A program made the translations under genes and the position numbers. From assembly GCA_036946625.1 (NCBI GenBank), contig JAQIIU010000002.1, positions 1,759,501 to 1,823,500 on the forward strand: a stretch of DNA of 64,000 nt, read 5' to 3'. Below are positions 58,714-64,000 of the stretch, one piece after another (the first letter of the stretch is position 1; each line of letters starts with the position of its first letter). The stretch comes from Methylorubrum populi. GTDB taxonomy: Bacteria > Pseudomonadota > Alphaproteobacteria > Rhizobiales > Beijerinckiaceae. Below the pieces are notes generated by a model that ran no database searches, was not told the origin of the DNA, and saw only the letters and a list, made by a program, of their open reading frames with translations.

Positions 58714-60831
58714 TCAGGCGGCGCGGCGCGCGCGCCCGTTCCAGATCGCGAGAAGGTCCGGCAGGTCGCTCGCCGGCACCGGCGGGCTGAACAGGTAGCC
58801 CTGCACCTCGTCGCAGCCCTCCTCGCGCAGGCGGGCGAGCTGCTCGGGCGTCTCGACGCCCTCCGCGGTCGTGGTCATGCCGAGGTTGGAGGCGAGGCTG
58901 ATCACCGCCCGCACGATGAAGCCCGAGCCCTGCTCGACCGTGAGGTCGCGGATGAAGGACTGATCGACCTTCATCTTGTCGAAGGGGAAGCTGCGCAGGT
59001 AGCTGAGCGAGGAGTAGCCGGTTCCGAAATCGTCCATGGCGATGCGCACGCCCAGGCCCCGCAGCCCGTGCAGGATCGCCACCGTGGCGCTGCCGTTCAC
59101 CAAGAGCACGCTCTCGGTGATCTCGAGTTCGAGGCGGCGGGCGGGCAGGCCGCTCTCGGCGAGCGCCGCGTTCACCGTTCCGATCAGTCCGGAGGAGATG
59201 AACTGCGCCGCCGAGACGTTGACCGCGACCTTCAGCCCGTCGGGCCAGCCGGCGGCCTCGCGGCAGGCGCGGCGCAGCACCCACTCGCCCAGCGGGACGA
59301 TGAGGCCGATCTCCTCGGCGAGCGGCACGAACTCGGCGGGCGAGACGCGGCCGCGGGTCGGATGGGTCCAGCGCAGCAGCGCCTCGAAGCCGCAGATGCG
59401 CTCCTGCGCGAGGTCGTAGATCGGCTGGTAGTGCAGGTCGAACGCCTTCGCTTCGAAGGCGGCGCGCAGGTCGAGTTCGAGGGTGCGCCGGGCCTGGAGG
59501 CGGGCATCCATCTCCGCCTCGAAGAACCGGAACACACCGCGCCCGTCGCCCTTGGCGCGGTAGAGGGCGACGTCGGCGCATTGCATCAGCCGCTCGGATT
59601 CCAGCCCGTCGCCGGGGGCCAGCGCGATGCCGATGCTGACGCCGACGATGACCGAATGGTGCGTCAGGGCGTAGGGCGCGCTGACCACGTCGAGGATGCG
59701 CCGGGCCAGCGTCGCGGCGTCCTCCGGGCCCTCGACCGCGGCCTGGATGATCGCGAACTCGTCACCGCCGAGCCGCGCCACGGTATCGACCGCGCGCAGG
59801 CAGGCCTTGAGGCGGTGGGCCACCGCCCGCAGAAGCTCGTCGCCGACCGCGTGGCCGAGGGTGTCGTTGACCTGCTTGAAGTTGTCGAGGTCGAGGCAGA
59901 GCACGGCGAAGCCGGTCTCGTGCCGGGCCAGGGTGATCGCGCCCTCGACCCGCTCGCGCAGCAGCACGCGGTTGGGCAGGTCGGTCACGGCGTCGTGCCG
60001 GGCCATGTAGGCGATGCGGGCCTCGGCGTTCCAGCGCTCGGTCACCTCCTCGTAGAGCGCCACGAAGCCGCCGCCGACGATCCGCTGCATCTCCACGGCG
60101 ACGATGCGGCCGTCGGCGAGATGCTGGGTTTGAATGGATGCGGCATCGCCTGCGACCAAGTCGCCGGCCTCGGCGATGCATTCGGCCTCGTCGCGGTCCG
60201 GATGGGTGCCGGCCAGGAAATTGGTGCGCAGCACCTCCTGCGCCGGCATGCCGGGCGTCACGGCCCCCGGAGGCAGGCGGTAGATCTCGTGATAGCGCCG
60301 GTTGACCAGCAGCAGCCGATGGTCGGCATCGTAGAGCAGGAATCCCAGGGACAGGGTGTCGAGCGCCGCGTTGAGCCGCGCGACGCGATCGGCCAGATCC
60401 CGGCTGCGGGCGGCAGCCTGCTCCCCGGCGAGGGCGTCGCGGGCCGTGCGGAGCGCGGCGGTCGTCACGACGACGGCGTCGAGATCCGCGAGGCCGGTGG
60501 ATGCGATCCCGGCCGGCGGAACCGGGTCGAGGGCGATCCGTCCGGCGATCTCCCCGGCGGCCTGCACCGCCCGGGTCAGCCCGCGGGCGAGGCGGAGCAT
60601 GGTGAGGGAAACGAGGGCCAGCGCCGTGGTGCCCGCGCCCGCCACGATCGCGACGCGCAAGGGTGGAGCGGCGAAGAACGAACCGGCGAGCGCGGTACCG
60701 GCGAACCCTGCGACGATCAGGCACAGCCGGAAGCCGGCGTACAGCACGCGCGCACGGATCGTCCCGTGCCCCCCTGCCCCGCTTCGCGAGGCCGGCTGCC
60801 GGACCGCGTGACGTTCGGCCTGCCCCTGCAT
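58714..60831 (-). CDS. diguanylate cyclase/phosphodiesterase with PAS domain
   Basis: This 705-residue protein has two N-terminal hydrophobic helices (about residues 31-78), a PAS domain (about 150-265), then GGDEF and EAL domains. GGDEF is intact at 355-359, and the product-inhibition I-site RAVD lies at 346-349. The EAL motif is at 483-485 (GFEALLRW), and the second EAL signature MDDFGTGYSSLSYLRSFP is near 585. Both activities are possible: making and degrading c-di-GMP. It is on the same strand as, and downstream of, the receiver and BLUF genes. Repeat A6 lies in the promoter region. Confidence 0.93.
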   Translation of the reverse strand: MQGQAERHAVRQPASRSGAGGHGTIRARVLYAGFRLCLIVAGFAGTALAGSFFAAPPLRVAIVAGAGTTALALVSLTMLRLARGLTRAVQAAGEIAGRIALDPVPPAGIASTGLADLDAVVVTTAALRTARDALAGEQAAARSRDLADRVARLNAALDTLSLGFLLYDADHRLLLVNRRYHEIYRLPPGAVTPGMPAQEVLRTNFLAGTHPDRDEAECIAEAGDLVAGDAASIQTQHLADGRIVAVEMQRIVGGGFVALYEEVTERWNAEARIAYMARHDAVTDLPNRVLLRERVEGAITLARHETGFAVLCLDLDNFKQVNDTLGHAVGDELLRAVAHRLKACLRAVDTVARLGGDEFAIIQAAVEGPEDAATLARRILDVVSAPYALTHHSVIVGVSIGIALAPGDGLESERLMQCADVALYRAKGDGRGVFRFFEAEMDARLQARRTLELDLRAAFEAKAFDLHYQPIYDLAQERICGFEALLRWTHPTRGRVSPAEFVPLAEEIGLIVPLGEWVLRRACREAAGWPDGLKVAVNVSAAQFISSGLIGTVNAALAESGLPARRLELEITESVLLVNGSATVAILHGLRGLGVRIAMDDFGTGYSSLSYLRSFPFDKMKVDQSFIRDLTVEQGSGFIVRAVISLASNLGMTTTAEGVETPEQLARLREEGCDEVQGYLFSPPVPASDLPDLLAIWNGRARRAA

Positions 60832-60889
60832 CGGTATCCCGGTCCTTTCCCTTCTCCGATGAAATGACAGATCGGGTTAAGATCGGCTT

Positions 60890-61005
60890 ATACCAAGCGG
60901 CACTGATCCCGACCGATGGTCGGGATCAGTGCGTCCGGCGGATGGCCGCCGCCCCGCGGTCGCGGGGGCAGCCGACGATGAGTGATCCTCATCGCCGGCT
61001 GGTAT
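60890..61005. repeat. family A repeat, copy 6
   Basis: ATACCAAGCGGCACTG at the left and TCGCCGGCTGGTAT at the right, 116 bp. It lies between the GGDEF-EAL gene and the receiver gene, followed by a short AGAGCCT that matches the start of a D element. Confidence 0.8.
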
Positions 61006-61048
61006 CAGAGCCTCAACCAGAGATGAGGCCGGCGCGCATCGTGGCCGG

Positions 61049-61501
61049 TCAGAACTTGCCGAGCAGCGGGAATTCCTGGCTGAGGGTCGACTCGGCGGGA
61101 AGCGGGGCTTCGCGGCGGCGGGGCTTTCGGTTGAGCACCTGCTTCAGCTTCGTCTTCAGGAGGTTGATGTCGAACGGCTTGAGGATGAAGGCATCCGCGC
61201 CCGCGACATGGGCGTGGTTGATGTCCTCGAAGTCGAACGAGGTCTCGGTCAGGATGAAGGGCGTGTTCATCAGGGCGTCGTCGGCCCGGATCTCCCGCAG
61301 GAGCTGGAGCCCGTCCATCGGCTCCATGGCGAGGTCGGAGATGACGAGGGCGTAACGACGCTCCCGCAGGCGGATGAGCGCCTCGGCACCGTCCGCCACG
61401 CCCTCGACCTCGGGAAACCCGAGTCGGGACATCAGTTCGATGATCAGCCGCAGGAGCTTGGGCTGGTCGTCGACGATGAGGATGGGAAGCGTATCGCTCA
61501 T
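61049..61501 (-). CDS. single-domain response regulator (CheY-like)
   Basis: This 150-residue protein is a stand-alone receiver domain. The acidic pocket is Asp11/Asp12 (LIVDDQPK), the phospho-acceptor Asp56 (LVISDLAM) and the switch Thr85 and Lys108 (FILTETS, FILKPFD). The C-terminal 30 residues are basic and unrelated to a DNA-binding domain. Such proteins act through protein contacts, for example on flagellar motors or other kinases. It lies 58 bp downstream of the BLUF gene on the same strand, so the pair are probably cotranscribed. Confidence 0.9.
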   Translation of the reverse strand: MSDTLPILIVDDQPKLLRLIIELMSRLGFPEVEGVADGAEALIRLRERRYALVISDLAMEPMDGLQLLREIRADDALMNTPFILTETSFDFEDINHAHVAGADAFILKPFDINLLKTKLKQVLNRKPRRREAPLPAESTLSQEFPLLGKF

Positions 61502-61559
61502 GGCATCTATCGTCGCGTCTCAACGGATCTCGGATGGAGGAGCCGGGCGCCCGGCCCGC

Positions 61560-62027
61560 TCAAACGAACAGGTGATCGATGCCCTGCTTGGCCATCGATT
61601 CGGCTTGGAGGGTGACGGCCAGCCCGTGGATGGCGCTGCCCTTGGGCGTGCCCCGCTGCAGCATCGGCAACAGGCCGGATTTCGCGAAATGCGGCTCGTT
61701 GGCGGCGCTGCGGCTCACCGTGGTGAACGAGTTCACGAACTCGCGCTTGGCGATCTCGCGCCATTCCACGATCTGAACGTCGCGGTGACGTGAATCGGCG
61801 GCGATCCGATGGAAGGTTTCGTTGACCGATTGGCGGTCGCCCTCGATCACCTGGATCGCGAAATTCTGGTCGATGATCAGAAAGCTCGTGATCACGGAAA
61901 ATTCGTTCTTCTTCTGAGCCTGACGCGTGATGTCGCCGATCTGCTTCGTGCGCAGGGTCGGTTCGTTCGAGATGGTCAGGCGGGAGAAGTAGATCAGGTG
62001 GACGAGGCTCGTCCTCTTGTTCTTCAT
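61560..62027 (-). CDS. BLUF-domain blue-light photoreceptor
   Basis: This 155-residue protein begins with MKNKRTSLVHLIYFSRL at ATG 62027. The BLUF domain has the conserved flavin-site residues Tyr13 (HLIYFS), Asn41 (KKNEFSVI) and Gln59 (NFAIQVIEG). The spacing Asn-Gln is as in AppA, with a four-residue insertion between Tyr and Asn. RHRDVQIVEWREIAKREFVNSF is the usual C-terminal helix segment. BLUF proteins bind FAD and change hydrogen bonding on blue light. No output domain is attached, so it must act on a partner; the adjacent receiver is the obvious candidate (inference). It is divergent from flgE. Confidence 0.88.
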   Translation of the reverse strand: MKNKRTSLVHLIYFSRLTISNEPTLRTKQIGDITRQAQKKNEFSVITSFLIIDQNFAIQVIEGDRQSVNETFHRIAADSRHRDVQIVEWREIAKREFVNSFTTVSRSAANEPHFAKSGLLPMLQRGTPKGSAIHGLAVTLQAESMAKQGIDHLFV

Positions 62028-62193
62028 GGAACTCGTCCGACGCGAAGGCTCGGGCCTCACCCTAGCGGCTGCGGCGATAACGGGCCGTAAACGCGGCCGG
62101 ACCCGGCAGAATCTGCCGCGCTGCCGCCTCCCGCCGGTCCGAAGCTGCCGGGTCGGGCCGGATCCACCCTATATGTTTCAATGACTTACGTTT

Positions 62194-62207
62194 GGCACGC
62201 GGGTTGC
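62194..62207 (+). promoter_or_regulatory. sigma-54 promoter of the flagellar hook gene
   Basis: TTGGCACG-N4-TTGCG: GG at 62194-62195, ten bases, GC at 62206-62207. All key bases of the RpoN -24/-12 consensus are present. Transcription would start near 62219, about 43 nt before the flgE ATG. Confidence 0.75.
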
Positions 62208-62261
62208 GCCCGCCGCTTCAGCCACACCGCCCCGGGCGGCCCCGTCGAGCGAGCCAAAGCC

Positions 62262-63644
62262 ATGGACGTCTTTTCCGCGCTTCAGACCGCGGTCTCGGGC
62301 CTGAAGGCGCAGTCCTTCTCGCTCAGCAACATCTCCGGCAACATCGCGAACTCGCAGACGACCGGCTACAAGCGCACCGACACGAGCTTCGTCGACATGC
62401 TCGCCGACCGCGACGGCCAGAACCAGACGGCGGGCTCGGTCGCCGCCTATTCGGAACTCACCAACTCGGTCCAGGGCAACAAGGTCTCGACCGGGGTTTC
62501 GACCAACATGGCGATCGACGGCCAGGGCTTCTTCGCGGTGCGCAAGAAGACCACCGACGCGGGCGGCAGCGAGAGCTTCTCCACCGCCGACCTCTACACC
62601 CGCCGCGGCGACTTCGCCCCGGACAAGGACGGCTACCTCGTCAACGGCGCGGGCTCCTACCTCGTCGGCGCGAGCCTCGACCCGGTCTCCGGCCAGACCA
62701 CCGGCACCGGGCCGATCAAGATCTCCAACGCGATCATCCCGGCCAAGGCGACGACGACGATCACCTACTCGGCCAACCTTCCGAAATCGCCCGCCACGAC
62801 CAACGCCGCCACGACGGGCGGCGTGCTCTCCGCCTTCACCGACGGCACGGACGCGCGGGTGACGGCCGCCAACGGCAAGACATCCGGCACCGTCTCGCAG
62901 GCCAACGCGCAGACCTTCATCGACAGCAGCGTCGCCGGCCCGTCGCTGACCGTCTACACGTCGTCGGGCGCCCCGGTGAGCGTCCAGACCCGTTGGGCCA
63001 AGGTGGCCGCCGCCGACACCGCGACCGGCACCAGCGACACCTGGAACCTGTTCACCGCCGACAAGACCAGCGGCACCGCCAATCAGACGAGCTGGACCAA
63101 TGTCGGTCAGGCCTTCACCTTCAGTGCCAGCGGCCAGATGACCGCGCCGACCGGCACCACGGTCCCGATCGGCAACCTGACCGTCGACGACGTCAGCGTC
63201 GGAAAGATCGACCTCGATCTCGGCGGCGGCCTGACCCAGTACGCCTCCGCCACGGGGACGGTGACGACCAACGACCTGAAGCAGAACGGCTACGCCTCCG
63301 GCTCCCTGAACTCCGTCGAGGTCGGCGAGAACGGCGTCATCAGCGGCAAGTATTCCAACGGCTCGGTGATCGGGCTGGCTCGGGTCCAGGTGGCGCAGTT
63401 CGTCAACCCCGACGGGCTGAAGCCGGATTCGCTCGGCAACTACCAGCAGACCGTCGCCTCGGGCGAGGCGATCGTCGGGCTGAAGGATTCCACCGTGGTG
63501 GGGGCGAACGTCGAGCAGTCGAATACCGACATTGCTGCGGAATTTTCCAAGATGATCGTTACCCAACAGGCCTATTCCGCCAACACCCGCGTGATGTCGA
63601 CGGCGCAGACGATGATCTCGGACCTGCTCAACGTCATCCGCTGA
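62262..63644 (+). CDS. flgE: flagellar hook protein
   Basis: This protein of about 460 residues has the FlgE N-terminal hook/rod signature, MDVFSALQTAVSGLKAQ and NISGNIANSQTTGYKRTDTSF, and the C-terminal helix SNTDIAAEFSKMIVTQQAYSANTRVMSTAQTM. The variable middle is Thr/Ser/Ala-rich. The protein is exported by the flagellar type III system and polymerises into the hook. ATG 62262 gives the family N-terminus; an in-frame upstream start at 62181 would add 27 residues and overlap the promoter. flgK follows, in the order usual for Rhizobiales. Confidence 0.93.
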   Translation: MDVFSALQTAVSGLKAQSFSLSNISGNIANSQTTGYKRTDTSFVDMLADRDGQNQTAGSVAAYSELTNSVQGNKVSTGVSTNMAIDGQGFFAVRKKTTDAGGSESFSTADLYTRRGDFAPDKDGYLVNGAGSYLVGASLDPVSGQTTGTGPIKISNAIIPAKATTTITYSANLPKSPATTNAATTGGVLSAFTDGTDARVTAANGKTSGTVSQANAQTFIDSSVAGPSLTVYTSSGAPVSVQTRWAKVAAADTATGTSDTWNLFTADKTSGTANQTSWTNVGQAFTFSASGQMTAPTGTTVPIGNLTVDDVSVGKIDLDLGGGLTQYASATGTVTTNDLKQNGYASGSLNSVEVGENGVISGKYSNGSVIGLARVQVAQFVNPDGLKPDSLGNYQQTVASGEAIVGLKDSTVVGANVEQSNTDIAAEFSKMIVTQQAYSANTRVMSTAQTMISDLLNVIR

Positions 63645-63656
63645 CGGTGGCTGGAG

Positions 63657-63752
63657 CCTCGCCCCGAAAGGTGGCTGCCGACTTGTCCGAAAAGACGATG
63701 CACGATCGAAAACCGAGAGCCTCGTCCTGGATCCGATATCCAGGACGAGGCT
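63657..63752. repeat. composite palindromic repeat E-F, copy 2 (inverted)
   Basis: The F part (CCCCGAAAGGTGGCTGCCG... at 63662) and then the E palindrome (arms 63718-63732 and 63738-63752, 15 bp perfect) match the reverse complement of the 5557-5660 unit. It lies between flgE and flgK and may end flgE transcription in part. Confidence 0.75.
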
Positions 63753-63854
63753 TTGATGTCTCTCGCAAAACTCCCGCCGCACCGTCGTCGCCGGAGCGAG
63801 AACGGCCGGTGACCGTGCGTTTTGCGAGGCACTCTTAAAGGAAGGACGGACGCC

Positions 63855-64000
63855 TTGGCTCTCGACGCGTTCAGCACGGCCACCGCCGGCCTGCGGGTCA
63901 CGCAGTCCCAGATCGGGGTCGTCTCGCAGAACATCGCCAATGTCGGCACGGCAGGCTACGTCCGGCGCACGCTCTCGCCGGTCACGTCGGGTTCGGGCAA
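63855..64000 (+). CDS. flgK: flagellar hook-associated protein 1, N-terminal part (cut by window edge)
   Basis: TTG 63855 starts a frame that reads LALDAFSTATAGLRVTQSQ and QNIANVGTAGYVRRTLSP, the hook-rod N-terminal signature of FlgK. AAGGAAGGA lies 7 nt upstream and supports the TTG start. About 48 codons are inside the window. FlgK joins the hook to the filament and is exported after FlgE. It follows flgE by 210 bp, with the E-F repeat in between. Confidence 0.75.
   Translation, partial: MALDAFSTATAGLRVTQSQIGVVSQNIANVGTAGYVRRTLSPVTSGSG

Noticed and set aside
1..64000. CRISPR arrays, prophage, insertion sequences with transposase, rRNA genes
   Set aside because: None of these was found. 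The dispersed short repeats lack regular spacers and encode no transposase.

Overview
The window is very GC-rich chromosomal DNA. Its gene content points to an alphaproteobacterium of the Hyphomicrobiales, most likely Methylobacterium/Methylorubrum. Supporting genes are a DUF6101 protein, a DUF6502-DUF5666 pair, a YcgN cysteine-cluster protein, a PBP1-DUF1214-DUF1254 cluster, an OhrR regulator, a plant-type GshA and flagellar flgE-flgK. The genus is an inference from gene families and base composition. There is no rRNA, no convincing tRNA, no CRISPR array and no transposase gene.

Layout. 1-10.3 kb: the start of a malonyl-CoA synthase gene (cut by the window edge), a collagen-like secreted protein, a flavoprotein, TerC, a DJ-1/PfpI protein, a cold-shock protein, a CysQ-like phosphatase and a DUF6101 protein. 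10.5-17.4 kb: ubiA, rsmE, asparaginase, gshA, a TusA-like protein and a NudK-like Nudix hydrolase. 17.6-22.8 kb: a secreted phospholipase A2-like protein, an outer-membrane beta-barrel, two small membrane proteins, DUF6502-DUF5666, a retropepsin-like protease and a DUF1289 protein. 23-29.7 kb: divergent cobS and cobT, a membrane sensor histidine kinase and a two-gene molybdenum hydroxylase of the IorAB type. 29.7-36 kb: a histidine-kinase remnant, a repeat cluster, an amidase, an extensin-like lipoprotein, a small secreted protein, RNase T2 and rlmJ. 36-49.6 kb: a GlcD-like oxidase, cytochrome c, OhrR, a CNNM/CorC transporter, the PBP1 operon, ycgN, zapE, a 3-methyladenine glycosylase, an RNase HI with an extra C-terminal domain and a lipoprotein pair. 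49.6-57.5 kb: a candidate sigma-54-driven small RNA, a Cys-rich repeat protein, gshB, an AT-rich island, a CPA1 antiporter, an AmiD-like amidase, a TerB-DnaJ protein, an orphan ureE and two very small genes. 57.6-64 kb: dusA, a GGDEF-EAL protein, a response regulator, a BLUF photoreceptor, then flgE behind a sigma-54-type promoter and the start of flgK.

Functional groupings. gshA and gshB together cover glutathione synthesis. cobS and cobT supply the lower-ligand steps of cobalamin assembly. BLUF, receiver and GGDEF-EAL genes lie in tandem on one strand, back to back with the flagellar hook operon, which suggests a light-to-c-di-GMP-to-motility circuit (inference).

The most striking non-coding content is a set of short non-coding repeat families. 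Several have imperfect terminal inverted repeats. Family A is about 115 bp (6 copies), B about 166 bp (6 copies plus a remnant), C about 113 bp, D about 123-221 bp (one copy carrying a C element inside), and a composite E-F palindrome. They often abut or overlap the stop codons of genes. The other notable signals are the candidate small RNA at 49863-49933, the sigma-54-type promoter in front of flgE, a hairpin that covers the ribosome-binding site of a 50-residue gene, and an AT-rich island near 52 kb.
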